64,000 nucleotides of DNA, taken from Anagrus nilaparvatae (Eukaryota > Arthropoda > Insecta > Hymenoptera > Mymaridae). The notes beneath the pieces were generated by a model. The model worked only from the letters and a program-made list of their open reading frames with translations. It made no database searches and was not told the origin of the DNA. Every line of letters starts with the position of its first letter. The first letter of the stretch is position 1. A program made the translations under genes and the position numbers. The DNA lies in assembly GCA_022575985.1 (NCBI GenBank), contig JAKSXM010000129.1, positions 1,318,501-1,382,500 on the forward strand. Direction: 5' to 3'. This document shows positions 31,917-44,275 of this stretch, piece by piece.

Positions 31917-34312
31917 AAAAAGAGGAAGTACAGGTCCTTATTTCCTCAGAAAATACTAAACGGACCATGGATTCCAGTACACCCCAGAGAGAAGTTACCG
32001 ATTGTGCGGAGACGTCCAATCAAAATTCTCGGAACTCCTCTAGGTGGTGGGTAAAAATGGACATTCAGGGCCGAAAAATCAGTTGTCTTTTGGACAGTGG
32101 CTCAGGAAGAACTATCATGGGACCAGTGGCTTATGGAATAGCAGAAGAAAATAATATCCCACTGAAAGAATGTATTGGGCAAGGCGTCCGAGTAGTTAAC
32201 GGAAACTTTGCTCCAATATTTAATACAGCAGAATTTAATTTCAAACTGGGCACCTGTACCAAGAAGGCTGATGTTTTGATAATGCCTACTCTCACCAATA
32301 TGTGTATATTGGGAGGTGAGCTCATGAGAGAGTTTAAAATTGTTTTGCACTCTCATGAAAACTGCATTGAAGCAGAAGGGTTGTCAGGCAAAACACCCAT
32401 TGATGTAGGCAGTATTGAAGTTCAGGGAGAGCAAGTAGGCCTATCATTGCCCTCCGATGAACAAATAGAGCAACTGAATGAGTTGCTAGATAAGTTGATC
32501 CCCATAGGATCAGATGAATTGGGTTGCACAAAAATTTGTGAGCACGTAATAGATGTGCAAGGCGCCACACCCATTCGTCAAAAATGTTATCCGGTCTCTA
32601 AAAGACTGGAAGCAGAAATGCACCGTCAAGTCGATGACTTGTTAAAAAAAGGTGTAATTGTGCCCTCAAATAGTGAGTGGGCCAGCCCAATAGTCTTAGT
32701 GCGCACAGACTTTGTTGATAAAAATACGGGCGAAACAAGGACAAAATATAGGATGTGTATTGATTATCGTCAGGTCAATAAGGTGTCAAAAGGGGATGCT
32801 TACCCCCTCCCCAACATGGAGCAGATGTTAAATAGGCTCCAGAAAGCACGGTACTTCAGTACTTTGGACCTTTCAATGGCTTATCATCAGATTCCCATGG
32901 CCAAACATTGTCAACACATCACAGCATTTGTAGTTCCAGGTAAAGGTCTATTTGAATGGACCAGGATGCCGTTTGGTTTAAAAGGAGCAAGTTCTACCTT
33001 TCAAAGAGCTATTCAAAAACTCATTACTCCGGATATGGCTCCATTTGTAATGGTCTACATAGATGACGTCATCATTGCCACTGAAACCTGGGAACTACAT
33101 ATATACTGGTTAGAGATAACTATTGTAAAAATCACTGAAGCCGGTTTTACAATAAATCGAGAAAAGAGTGTCTTTGGGAGAAGTGAAGTAAAATTTTTAG
33201 GATTTTTGGTTAATACCGGAGGAACGGGCTTAGATCCAGATAAAGTCAAGCCAATAGTTGAATTTCCTGTCCCAAAGAACCTCAAACAAGTAAGAAGATT
33301 TTTAGGAATGGCTTCTTGGTTTAGAAAATTCATTCCAAACTTTGCAAGTATCTCAGAACCATTGGTTGATCTTACCCGCAACGTACCATTCGTTTGGGAC
33401 GACTCATGCCAAGAGGCGTTTGAAACTTTAAAAGAGAAACTCACGTCGGTTCCAATACTCGGAAGGCCTGATTTCGAAGAACAATTCATAATCGAGACAG
33501 ATGCATCTCTGACGGGAATGGCAGAGGTATTAATGCAGAAAATCAAAGGAGAAGATAGAGTAATTGCGTAAGCCAGCAAAATACTGTCTGCCGCCAAAAG
33601 AAATTATTCTGTAACGGAAGTCGAGTGTCTAGCCATATTATTTGGAATTCGGAAATATCCCGATCAGAATCAACCTCGGCATGTGGCACGGCGTTAGCTA
33701 GGCACTTGCTAGTTCTAGGTAGAACTAGGTAGAATCTAGCTAACGCCGCGCCACATGCCGAGGTTGATTCTGATCGGGTATAGATGTTATGTTGAAGGCG
33801 AACATTTTAAGGTTGTGACCGATCACCACTCCTTGAAATGGTTAATGAATCTCCGTAATCCAGCAGGACGCCTTGCACGTTGGACACTCGAAATTCAACA
33901 ATATGACTTCGAAGTTATACATCGTAAGGGTACAGAACATGTAGTACCTGACTGTTTATCCCGAGCATATGAAGACGACGAGGTTCAGGTCTCAGCAGTA
34001 GAGTTTTTGCAAGAAACCAATGACAAGTGGTACATCGAAAAATTCAAGGATGTTTATGAAAAACCCAAAGAAAATAGAGACTGGAAAATTGTAGGCGGGC
34101 TGTTATATGTCTACAGACCAGATCCTACGCTTGCAGCCATAAGAGATGATGACTATGACTGGAAATTAGTTATTCCTGCAGAGAAGAGGAAAGCTGTACT
34201 AGAAGAATGTCATAATAGTGCCCAAGGTGGACATATGGGTCAGAAAAAGACATATCATAGAGTTACATCTCTGTATTATTGGCCAAAAGTGCACAGAGAC
34301 GTAATTAAATAG
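31914..34312 (+). pseudogene. Pol: protease, reverse transcriptase, RNase H, integrase start
   Basis: The first open part (frame 31835-33571) holds an aspartic protease with LLDSGSG (residues 85-91 of that frame), a reverse transcriptase with LDLSMAYHQIP and the catalytic YIDD box (398-401), and the start of RNase H with TDAS. A TAA stop at 33569-33571 then interrupts the frame. RNase H resumes in frame until a 120-bp hairpin element at 33659-33778, which adds another stop. After it the frame (33755-34312) carries the rest of RNase H, with TDHHSLKWL, and the His-His part of the integrase zinc domain, ending at a TAG at 34310-34312. Domain order is that of Gypsy. The products would not make a working polymerase-integrase. 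Confidence 0.88.
33659..33778. mobile_element. 120-bp hairpin MITE inside RNase H
   Basis: 43-bp arms beginning CCCGATCAGAATCAACC pair almost perfectly (one mismatch seen) around a loop of about 34 bp. TAT flanks it at 33656-33658 and 33779-33781. Removing the element and one TAT gives a continuous RNase H reading frame, so it is a real insertion. It is much richer in GC than its host. Its superfamily is unclear. Confidence 0.85.
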
Positions 34313-35213
34313 TTATCTAATTACTGACAGGGGGAGTGAATACGTAAATCAAAAAATGATTAAGATTTGCGAAAAACATAAAATTGAACACACAAGGACT
34401 CCTCCTGCGCATGCGCAAGCGGATCCTGTCGAGAGAATCAACCAGACACTTAAAACCATGATTAGAGCTTACATAACCCCTGATCACCGCACTTGGGATG
34501 TTGATTTAGCACAACGCGTTTGGACATACAATACCAATATCCATGAAAGTACTGGTTACTCACTTTTCTTTTTGTGTAATGGAAGACACCCAACGCTCTC
34601 ACCAACAGTAAGAAGAGACGCAGAAAGTGAAGCCATCCAAAAAAGATGTGAAGACATCGAGAATTTAAAAAGGGTAAGACAAATAGCGAGGGAAAACCAG
34701 AAAGAGAGTACAGATAGACAAGCCAAGTATTACAATCAAAAAAGAAGACCACATGATTTTCAAGTAGGAGATGTGGTATTGGTCAAGAATATTGTATTGT
34801 CCAAAAAGTCAAGTAACATAGTAGGAGGTTTAGCTCCCAAGCGTCGCGGGGATTACGTTATTGTAAGACAATTAGGAGATAATATGTTCGAGGTCGCTGA
34901 CTGCAACGGGGAAGTAGTAGGAGAATTTCAAACTGGTCAACTAGAGCATTTGGTACCCGAATATACAGGTTTTGAGGGGGGAGAGTCGTCAACTTCACAG
35001 TTGCCAAGTAAAGAAGGAGTAGGAGTGACGACTAACTCTCCCGGAAAATATGTAAAAATAAATAAAAAGAAGAAAAAACAGGGACCAAAACGTAAGACTA
35101 TCTTAGCCCCAGCAGCAGCTCCAAGATTTCAAGAAGATGACATCAGCAACGATCAGTCAGTTGACTCTCAACATATTACCCCAACCGAAACGCGAACTAG
35201 GAAACGCCCTTAG
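34313..35213 (+). pseudogene. Integrase remnant, C-terminal half
   Basis: The frame resumes at about 34323 with the second catalytic Asp region (TDRGSEY) and runs through the third acid (Glu in ADPVERINQTLK), then the C-terminal DNA-binding region. The ATG-started part is 34356-35213 (285 residues). Between 34310 and about 34320 a large internal part of integrase is missing: the Cys-Cys half of the zinc domain and the first catalytic Asp, roughly 100 residues judged from the usual spacing. The tail after about residue 200 is Ser/Lys-rich and of low complexity. Confidence 0.8.
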
Positions 35214-35424
35214 GGTAGTAAAAACGCGAAGCGGGAATTACCGGGCGAAGCCAGTCACGTTACGGATAATAGGTTAACCCGGGCCCAAGCAAAGGCCCGT
35301 GGTATTAAAATATAAATACCTTAATAAAGAGAAAATAACAATGAAAATGAGAAAACACAATGAAAATAATTTAACTATATTTAGTTATCTTACAAAGAAA
35401 CTAAAGTTGAAATATAATTTTCAG
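35214..35424 (+). other. Pol-ORF3 spacer with splice-acceptor-like end
   Basis: A GC-rich patch (35214-35305) contains GGGCCC...GGCCC complementary words. It is followed by AT-rich sequence ending in TATAATTTTCAG at 35413-35424, directly before an ATG. This has the look of a pyrimidine tract plus AG acceptor. Confidence 0.5.
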
Positions 35425-36192
35425 ATGGGTGATCCAAGGCTGGTGGTTAGGGTAGAGGCTAGCTCACCGTTAAGCACCTATATTAGTTTTGGTCCGGCGG
35501 AGCAGGAGCAAGAATTGCCAGATGGGAGGATGGCATTTGTGCTTCCTATTTTTATCACAGTACCAGTGGACGAGATAGGTCTGATCGATGGAAATGCATT
35601 GATGCGTACCACAAGGGCCCAGAAAGACCTACCTCTCCCATGCGATAGAACTCAGGCAGCACAAATCACTGAAATTGACGAAGAGGACAATAATAGCATT
35701 GCTCCGTCAGGATCCATCACGGAAGAAAATCACGATCCATCTGACTTGGTAGATCAAGAAGTCACAGTAACCATGGAGAACATCCATGTCCAAGACAAAA
35801 GGGATAGTCAAGATGAGACCCTGCACACGGAGGATGTCGAACATCTAACAGTAGCTGCTCCGGTAACTTCTCTTAACGTCCAACTGATGAATGATCCCGT
35901 TTATGAAAGGATCCAAAAGGATGATTATTATATCAGGAAGATTTGGAAGTTAAGGAATGAATTTCAAAATTATTATCAGGCTAAGCAGTGGGTTAAAGAA
36001 TTATTGCAAGCAGATTACGATAAGATGGGTCGCAAGGCTCGGAAAACATATCACAGAAAATTGGAAATGGCCAGAAAAGAAGTTGAGAAGTTGAGAGATA
36101 AGATTCAAGAAATGTTAAAGGTGTATGAACACAATCTTCATCCCTTCTATAGAAAGTACTTAAATCCTCCACGTCATCACTTAGAAGAATAA
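35425..36192 (+). CDS. Third ORF of the Gypsy element, unknown function
   Basis: 255 residues from the ATG at 35425. Longer readings start at ATG 35341 or at a GTG at 35299, but those leaders look non-coding. The chosen ATG directly follows the AG of an acceptor-like site, so the product could come from a spliced RNA, the way Gypsy-group envelope genes are expressed. The protein is not an envelope: it has no signal peptide and no membrane helix. The first 75 residues are mixed and probably folded (LVVRVEAS, LPIFITVPVDEIGL). The middle is acidic and Thr/Ser-rich. The last 90 residues are charged and helical, probably a coiled coil. I do not recognise it. The intact frame beside a ruined pol is notable. 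Confidence 0.65.
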   Translation: MGDPRLVVRVEASSPLSTYISFGPAEQEQELPDGRMAFVLPIFITVPVDEIGLIDGNALMRTTRAQKDLPLPCDRTQAAQITEIDEEDNNSIAPSGSITEENHDPSDLVDQEVTVTMENIHVQDKRDSQDETLHTEDVEHLTVAAPVTSLNVQLMNDPVYERIQKDDYYIRKIWKLRNEFQNYYQAKQWVKELLQADYDKMGRKARKTYHRKLEMARKEVEKLRDKIQEMLKVYEHNLHPFYRKYLNPPRHHLEE

Positions 36193-36229
36193 ATGAAAAG
36201 AAGGAGTATTAGAAGTTTGAGTACCGGGG

Positions 36230-37187
36230 TGTAATGCGGTATTTTCGCATGTTAAAACAAAGAAAATTTATCATTATTTTCAATTATATTCTTATTGATT
36301 TTTTTATCTTTTGAATTCCCCGCTACGTACCGTCCAAATACGAGTAATGACTCGTCATTAAAAGAAGAAACAACGGTACGGGCGGACAGGAATTTGGAGG
36401 GATTTTTCCTTCTTCTGCTAGCGAGAGCATGAAAAGTTACTGCTCCAAAATTAGATTTTTTATTTTTATTTAAAATATATATTTTTATATAAAATCTCAC
36501 TAAGTTTTGAGAATTCTGATTTTATTATTATTTAAGAAAGTGTAATAATATAAAATTACCTAGTGTCAGTTTATATTAGTGTTTCTAATTATCTCCAAAA
36601 ATTTACTAAAGGAGTCATAGCCTGTAAAGGAGCACGTGGGGATAATCATAATTTTAGATAAGGATTTTATGAAGTTTCTTCATTTCTCTTTGTTATAAAA
36701 AGGTATTGTGCACACAAAATTCATATGAGCTCATCGCGACAATATTCTTTTATTATAAATTGTTAAAAATTGAAATCACATTAGATTTAAAGTAGTGTAA
36801 GTGTATGTATGTGAGTGTACACGGGAGTCGACACCGTGATACCTAACGTTACATTCATATGCTATATATGTATATATATTCACATATATATAGATATATA
36901 TTCATATGTATATAACTTTCCCCCATTATTATATATAAATAATTTTCTTTTTTATTATCAATAAATTTATATTTTCAATTATATAAATAAATTCTAAATT
37001 ATTTAAAAGTCCTCTATCCTTCTGCATGTTGCCCTCGTATATATGTGAGTCAATGTACACACACATATTCATCAACTGGTAATTCCCCCGTATACAATAT
37101 TAAAATATTTTTTTATGTAACAATTTGTTTATTAATTGCATATTAGTTTAATAATTTTGATTAGTTAATAATAAACCAATCGTTACA
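36230..37187 (+). repeat. 3' LTR of the Gypsy element
   Basis: 958 bp, about nine substitutions from the 5' LTR by eye. A purine-rich AAAAGAAGGAG lies at about 36196-36206, some 24 bp before the LTR, which is further than usual for a polypurine tract. The right flank starts with the GTTT duplication. Confidence 0.9.
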
Positions 37188-37308
37188 GTTTTATTGGGTT
37201 TTCAGGCATTTGGTGACCTTATATACCTAAAATAAGGTCGAATTCAGATTCCCAGGGAACTTTTACAAATGCCCTAGATATATTAAATTTTATTTTATTT
37301 TTAAATAC
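37188..37308. mobile_element. Left arm (middle part) of the palindromic CACGG element
   Basis: This segment continues the arm interrupted by the Gypsy insertion and is the reverse complement of about 45779-45895. It ends in ATAC (37305-37308), the duplication made by the second LTR element. Confidence 0.8.
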
Positions 37309-38055
37309 TGTTACGTATCCTGAGGTTTTATCCGGGATACGTAAATATAAATAATTATGAATATAAATTTATCCTGGGGATATGAGTGCCCCAGGTATAT
37401 TATATAAGTTGGTTTGGTGTAGTTATTATTTGGTTGGTTTATAGTTGATGTATTTGTAGATGAGTTCGGGTTCGATCTAAGCTGGATGAACCTAACCTGA
37501 GGCTAAGTTCTTAATTACAGAAGGAATTGTCACTTACACAATAATAACTGATAACTGATTTGATATAAAACTTTCACTTTATTGATTATAAGTAAATATA
37601 ATAAAACTGTCTAAGTCTCAAAGTCAAGTAATTAAAGGTAGAACTGTAATAGAGTGGTAAGACTCTAAACGAAAGATAGTATTCTAATGCACGGTTTGGG
37701 CGCCTGAAGGGCAATATATAATCTAATATGAATCTGCCCATATTCCAAGATTTTGAGGGAGACGTCCAATACAAAAAAGCGTCGGTCTCGTCACGTCCAA
37801 TTAGCGAAGGCGTCCCTAATTATTACCGAGAATCGCGAGGTGGGATTTATGCAGTTTATAACGCCTAAATCCCTCCTAATTTACGTCATAGTTGACTTTT
37901 GGTCCCACGCTATTGTGCTAGATCAGCAACAGCGGAAATGCACCTGCGCGTTCCTATTTCGTCTGTAATATTAATACAGCTATCGGATATAGGGTTTACT
38001 ATTTATATATATATCAAATGTTAGGCATATCAATTTTGACCTACCATACGTAACA
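37309..38055 (-). repeat. 3' LTR of the LARD (element orientation)
   Basis: 747 bp with TGTTACG and CGTAACA ends. On the minus strand it has a TATATATAAATAG box near 38008-37996 and an AATAAAG word near 37587-37581, in promoter-then-signal order. The short frames here are repeated identically in the other LTR and are not genes. Confidence 0.9.
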
Positions 38056-38068
38056 TCTCCCTCCCTTC
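38056..38068 (-). promoter_or_regulatory. Polypurine tract of the LARD
   Basis: On the minus strand it reads GAAGGGAGGGAGA and directly abuts the 3' LTR. This is the expected primer for second-strand synthesis and fixes the element's orientation. The truncated relative keeps a similar tract at 23636. Confidence 0.85.
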
Positions 38069-39653
38069 ATTCCAATCGTCCCGATTGGGTCAGGTGGGGG
38101 AGATGGGGTTGAAGGCAGGGTTCCAAGGGGGTCGTAAATTTTAGAATTTTCTGTCAATAGTCAATGTCAATACATAATTATATAATATAAGTACATAATA
38201 TAAAATTTTGATTAAATATTGATTTTATATAATTTTAAGATCTATTTTCTAAGATTATATATAATGTGAAAAATATTTAATTAAAAATTGTAAATATAAA
38301 ATTAGTAAAATATTAAAACCTTAATTCTTATAGAAAATTTTAAAGTAGTAAAAAAAATCCAAAAACTTAATTATAATAAATAGTTAAATTGAAACTTGGT
38401 TTCTAAAAAAGTAGTAAATTGAACTTAATTTCTATAAAATTATAAAAGTGATAAAATTGAAAACTTAATTTCTATAAAAATTATAAAATGAAAAACTTAA
38501 TTTTTATGAAATTTATAAATTGAAAAACTTAATTTCTATAAAAAATTATAAATTGAAAAACTTAATTTTATGAAATTTATAAATTGAAAAACTTAATTTC
38601 TATAAAAAACTATAAATTGAAATCTTAATTTTTTTTGAATTTGTCCCGATTGGTTTAGGTGGGGTAGATGGGGTTGATGGTCGGGATAAAAAGGGGTGGA
38701 TAATTTTAAAATTTTCAATACAATAAAACTTACAATGATTGAAATACAAAATTCTTAAAATACTTAAACTAAAAAATTGATAAAATAATAAAAAGATTTT
38801 TAAAATAGAGATAAAATATTGGTAATCATACTTAAAGATGATCATAATGATCGTTTAACGGATTTTTAATAATGATTATACAATTATTTGCAATTTTAAA
38901 AATTTATAAAAACGATAAATATATAAGACAAATTATATATAAAAATAATTAAAGAAAAGAAATTTCGGCAGGATTCCTTATGAAAAAAAAATTTGTGTAA
39001 TAAAGTTACATAAATAAAAAATATTAATATTAGTAGATTTGATAGTACAGATAAATTGATTACAAAATTCTATGACTAATTCTAATTTTATTTATTGTGT
39101 AAATAAATATATTGAAATTTAAGAAAATTTAATTATGTAGTTTTATAAGTATAAAATCGCATTTTTATTTTTATGAAAATTGATTATATTTAAAATTGTA
39201 TTTAAAACTATATATGTATGAAATCCCTAAAAACTTAAGACTAATTTTTGTACCCTGAAAAAAATTTCTTTTTTCTTTTGTTTCCGCAATCTCTGAGACA
39301 TTGTGTATTATTATAGCAAGGATTAACACATGTTAGTAAAAGTTAAATCAATATTAAATTTTCAATGTGCTAATTGTTTTAAAAATAAGCTTTTTTTTTT
39401 TTTTTTTTTTTTTTTGAATTTTAGCTTAGAAAAATAAATGGATTAATATCGTTAAAAACATTTTATATCTGTAATGATGTTAATAAATTGTTATTAAATA
39501 TTTGTAATAAATTTTCGGTTTTTGCAAAAATTATATTTGTTTTTAGTATATTATTATTATAAGGAATGGTAAATAATATTAGAATTTCAATTTCAAGCTT
39601 ACGTTCAAATGATAATTCTAAGATTTTTTCTTTTCGGATAAAATTCGGCAAAA

Positions 39654-39690
<37 letters not shown>

Positions 39691-42579
39691 AAAGTATATG
39701 TATTCAGAGTATTTGGATCATGTTTCACATCATGGTGTAGAATATTACGGAAGTAAATAGGCATGAGGAAGAAAAAAAGATATATGAAAATGAGATTAGC
39801 ATGCAATTGTATTTAAGATAATATTAAAATTTAATATTTAAATGAAATTTACACTGTTGTCATATAGCGAATATGATAAAAAAAAATAAGTAGCTTAAGA
39901 AAAATAAAAACTAATTGATTTTTATTATTTATTTTTATTATTTCAAAACTTTAAATTATTTTGAATATTTGTGGGGAAAAATCTCGGGAAAAATTTGCTT
40001 CTGCGATTTTAATGTTGATAAATTTAGTTTAGTACAAGAAAATTAATTTTGCACTTACTGATGGGCATAAAAAATGCAGTTAGTTTTTAAATTTTAAAAA
40101 TTTTGCTATTTTCTTAATTTTTATGAATGAAAATTCTTATTAGCTAAGGTCAATAGCTGTAAACTACATATAAAGAAAAATTTTTATAAATAAAAAGTTT
40201 TCGTTTAATATAAGTCAATTATTTAATTAAATATGTCATAAACTTAAAGTTAGGTATAAAAATGAAGTTAATTTTTAAATTTACAAATTTTTAGTATTTT
40301 ATGATTTTTGCCCTTAAAGAAAGTTTTTGCTAGATTGATTTTGGTAATATTGTAGTATTTAGTTTATTACTGATAAGATTTACCGATAGATATAAAAAAT
40401 GCAGTTAAATATTGGTTTCGGAAAATTTCAGTATTTTATCGTTTTTGCCCTAAAAAATGGTTTTTGCAAGGTTACTTTTTGTAATGTCATGAAAATTTTA
40501 GTTGAATATGAGTTAATTAATCAAAGATTTACCGATAGGTATAAAAAATGCAGTTAAATTTTGGGTTTGGAAAATTCCATTAAACGGTAATTATAAGTCA
40601 TGCTATAAAAAAAAATAAAACATTTTATTGAATATAAGTTAATTTAATAGATTTAATTATTAAAAATAAATTATATTTATTGTAATTTAATAAAAATTCA
40701 ATTTTAATAAATTTTTTTATTTTTTTATTTTTTTTTTTTTTAATAACAAATTTATTGAGAGTTGTAAAAATGAAGTTAATTTTTAAATTTGTAAACGTTA
40801 GTTATTTTTAAATTTTTGCGCTGAAAATTGCTTTTGGAACGTTAAATTTGGCAATATTTTGATAATTTAGAGTTTAGCATGAGTCAATTGATCTTGATTT
40901 TATCAATAGATGTAAAAAATGTAGTTAATTTTTAAAATTTCAGTGTTTTAAGATTTTTGCGCTAAAAAAAAAATGGTTTTGCAACGCTAATTTCTGCAAT
41001 ATTTCGATTTATTAAATATAATATTAGTTAATTTATTATAAATACATCAACAGGTCAAAAAAATCTATAGTTTACATTAGAATTTGTAGAGTTTGATTAT
41101 TTTTAATTTTTGCATTGAAAAAAATTGTTTTGTGTATTCGGCTCAGATTATATTACGGAAGTAGATAAGCATAAGAAAGAAAAAAAAATTATATCTAAAG
41201 GCATTTAGCGTGAAATTTCATTCAAAGTTTATATTTACAATGTTGTCATATGAAATTAATAAAATAAGTAAAATATGTAAAACATAAAATATCATTTTGT
41301 TCTGTAAATTAAGTGTATTTTCTGTGTATATGCAGTGTACATTCTAAAAAAATAAAAAAAATCAAATATCAAATTTAATTTAAATTTCTTTCCAGGTACA
41401 AACTTTTAATACATTAAAAAGTTTGGTTATAGTACATTAATATCATAATAAAAAAATAAAAATTGTTTTTTCTGATGATTTTAATGTTTAGTTATTTATT
41501 TATTCATTTATTTATCTTTCTGCCTTCAATAAAAAATAAAAAATAATATTCATATTATATAATATATTTTTATTTCATTCTTAGTAATTATGTGTCAGTT
41601 TTTTTTTTTATAAATTTCTCCTTTGACTTAATCTCTTTTCTGCATGCTACACATTTTTCTATTATTTTATTTCAATTACTTACATACTATTAACTTAAAT
41701 ACTATTTAATCATTATATTTTCATTTTATTATTTAATATTATGATTGGATTTTTTTCTTTTGTTAACAAAATAACATCAATTTATAGAGCAAACATTATT
41801 GAGCTTCAGTTACATCTCTCGTATTTCCTCGGGACCTCACTCTGAAACGGAGAGTATAAACTTGCTGAGCTGTGCTGCAGCTATTTGTTAACTGTTCGTT
41901 CCAGAGTAAATCGCTTCCCTGCAATTAGGCCCAGTTATATTTTTTTTGCTTTAGATTATATGTAAGGGCCATTCACCTCTCTTCCCAGATTCAGGAATCT
42001 AGCTCACCCCACGATAATGCGAGGGCCATTCATCCTTAAATCTAGGGATCGAAGATCTAGCTCACCCCACAAGTTCGATCCAAACAATTATTTTCAACTG
42101 GGAAAAATCCCGAGCAGTTTAGGGGAGAAAAGAAATTTATATAAATTTTTACCTTTCATAATTATAATTTTTTCTTTTGTAATGAAAAAAAAGTATACTT
42201 TTGTGTTTGTAAAATTATTTATCAACAATATATAGGTGAAATTTAATTTATCGTATTATTTACCGCTTTTTCTTTGAAAAATAAAAAAAAATAAATAAAC
42301 AAATAAAAACAACAATAACTTTTGAAAATTAATTTTTTTGGCTTAAAAAAAATTTTGTTTTTAATGTTTTTCAAAAATTTATATTCGTTTATTAATTTTA
42401 AGACAAAATAAGAGAAAAAAGGGAATGATAACCAAGAATGTACTCAAATACAATTAAAAAAGCATTTTATGTTTGTGAATTGTGTATAGACGTATTTTAA
42501 GTATGTATAATTTAATAATTTAATAATGATTTTTGGTATTTTATTTTTACTTATAATATTGCGTTTTTTTTCTGAGTAA

Positions 42580-43660
42580 ATTAAATTCGTTTTGGCTAAA
42601 GTTGAAATTAATATCGGTTTGCTGATTAGAATAAAAATTTTAAAATAATTGTGAATTTTTTTTTTGATTTTTGGCCTAGAACTTTGCCTTCAAAAGGTCA
42701 ATTTCAGCGAATTTAGATTAATTTTGGTTTAAAAGCGTTGTAATTAATATCGGTTTGTTGTTCATTATGCAAAAAATCAATTGTAATTTAAATTATCAGA
42801 ATTATTAAATGTTTAATTTTTGGCCTTTATAGGGTCAATTCGAGCGAAATTAGATTAATTTTAGATTAAAAGCATTAAAATTTATATCGGTTAGCTATTC
42901 ATTATATAAAAAATCAATTAGGATTTAGATTTTAAGAATTGTGAAATTATTAGATTTTTGGCCTAGACTTTTGCGTTTATAAGGTCAATTTTAGCAAAAT
43001 TAATTAAATTTTGGTTTAAAAACGTTAAAATTAATATCGGTTAGCTGTTCATTATATAAAAAAATTAATTAGGATTTAAATTTTAAGAATTGTGAAATTT
43101 TTAGATTTTTGGCCTAAAATTTTGCGTTTATAAGGTCAACTTTAGAGAAATTAATTAAATTTTGGTTTAAAAGCGTTAAAATTAATATCGGTTAGCCTCT
43201 CATTATATAAAAAATCAATTAGGATTTAAATTTTAAGAATTGTGAAATTTTTAGATTTTTGGCCTAAAATTTTGCGTTTATAAAGTCAATTTTAGCCAAT
43301 TTAATTAAATTTTGGTTTAAAAGCGTTAAAATTAATATCGGTTAGCCTCTCATTGTATAAAAAATCAATTAGGATTTAAATTTTAAGATAAGTGAAAGTT
43401 TTAAATTTTTGGCCTAAAATTTTGCGTTTATAAAGTCAATTTTAGCCAATTTAATTAAATTTTGGTTTAAAAGCGTTAAAATTAATATCGGTTAGCCTCT
43501 CATTATATAAAAAATCAATTAGGATTTAAATTTTAAGAATTGTGAAATTTTTAGATTTTTGGCCTAAAATTTTGCGTTTATAAAGTCAATTTTAGCCAAT
43601 TTAATTAAATTTTGGTTTAAAACCGTTAAAATTAATATTGGTTAGCTGTTGATTTATATA
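42580..43660 (-). repeat. 150-bp tandem repeat in the LARD
   Basis: Seven to eight units carry TTAATATCGGTTAGCC, AAAAATCAATTAGGATTTAA and TTTTTGGCCTA. The last units start at 43031, 43181, 43331, 43481 and 43631, an exact 150-bp period, and are nearly identical. Earlier units are shorter and diverged. This gradient suggests recent expansion at one end. Confidence 0.85.
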
Positions 43661-44080
43661 AAAAATAGATTTTAAAATTTTGAAATTGCGTATTCGTAAT
43701 ATCCGAAAAAAGTCGGATGGTTGAAGTATATAGTTTTGTATATATATTTATACTAAGGTTCTATAAAAAATATTTTAGAATTTGGATACGTAAAGCCAAT
43801 GTATTTTTAGGCGTCGCAAAATAATAAAGTTTAAAAATATATATTGTGAATATAATATATTTTTTTAATGAAAAAATTTAAAAAAAAATTGTTTTGCCGT
43901 AATAAGGGTAAAAAAGGATTTTGATAAGTAATCTTCAAAGCTTATTCTAAAAAAATTTTACAGATTTTCATTTTTTTAAAAAACTTATATGTCTCAGAGG
44001 TTTACGAAAGAAAGAAAAAAGAAAGTTTTATTAAAGGGCACTTATCTATTGGATAAAGCTGCTGGGCACTGCTTGGATTG

Positions 44081-44275
44081 CTGCTATACGGCTTAGCACT
44101 GCATGGCTGGCTGTTACACGGGTTAATACTGCTTGGCTTGCTGCTATACGGCTTAGCACTGCATGGCTGGCTGTTACACGGGTTAATACTGCTTGGCTTG
44201 CTGCTATACGGCTTAGCACTGCTTGGCTGGCTGTTACACGGCTTAATACTGCTTGGCTTGCTGCTTGATATGTCT
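44081..44275 (-). repeat. 60-bp minisatellite next to the primer-binding site
   Basis: Three copies of an exact 60-bp period, itself made of two related 30-bp halves (CTGCTATACGGCTTAGCACT and CTGTTACACGGGTTAATACT). It is GC-rich compared with the rest of the element. Because 30 is a multiple of 3, both strands stay open and give repetitive frames (44046-44369 and 44078-44377), which I do not regard as genes. Confidence 0.85.

Larger units (their letters stand above)
27651..37187 (+). mobile_element. Gypsy-type LTR retrotransposon, full length but disabled
   Basis: The 9537-bp element is flanked by GTTT (27647-27650 and 37188-37191). The two 958-bp LTRs begin TGTAATG, end GTTACA and differ at about nine positions by eye, so the insertion is fairly recent. 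Order inside is leader, gag, pol (protease, reverse transcriptase, RNase H, integrase) and a third frame. Pol is broken by a stop codon, a hairpin insertion and an integrase deletion. The inverted arm near 45895-45900 shows the site before insertion. Confidence 0.92.

Noticed and set aside
33055..33597. 180-codon minus-strand frame
   Set aside because: It is the antisense shadow of the reverse transcriptase and RNase H coding strand.
35425..36192. Reading the third Gypsy ORF as an envelope gene
   Set aside because: No signal peptide, membrane helix or cleavage-site pattern; the C-terminus is a charged coiled coil.
37586..37968. Short frames repeated at 45020-45402
   Set aside because: Identical because the two 747-bp LTRs are identical; no coding signal.
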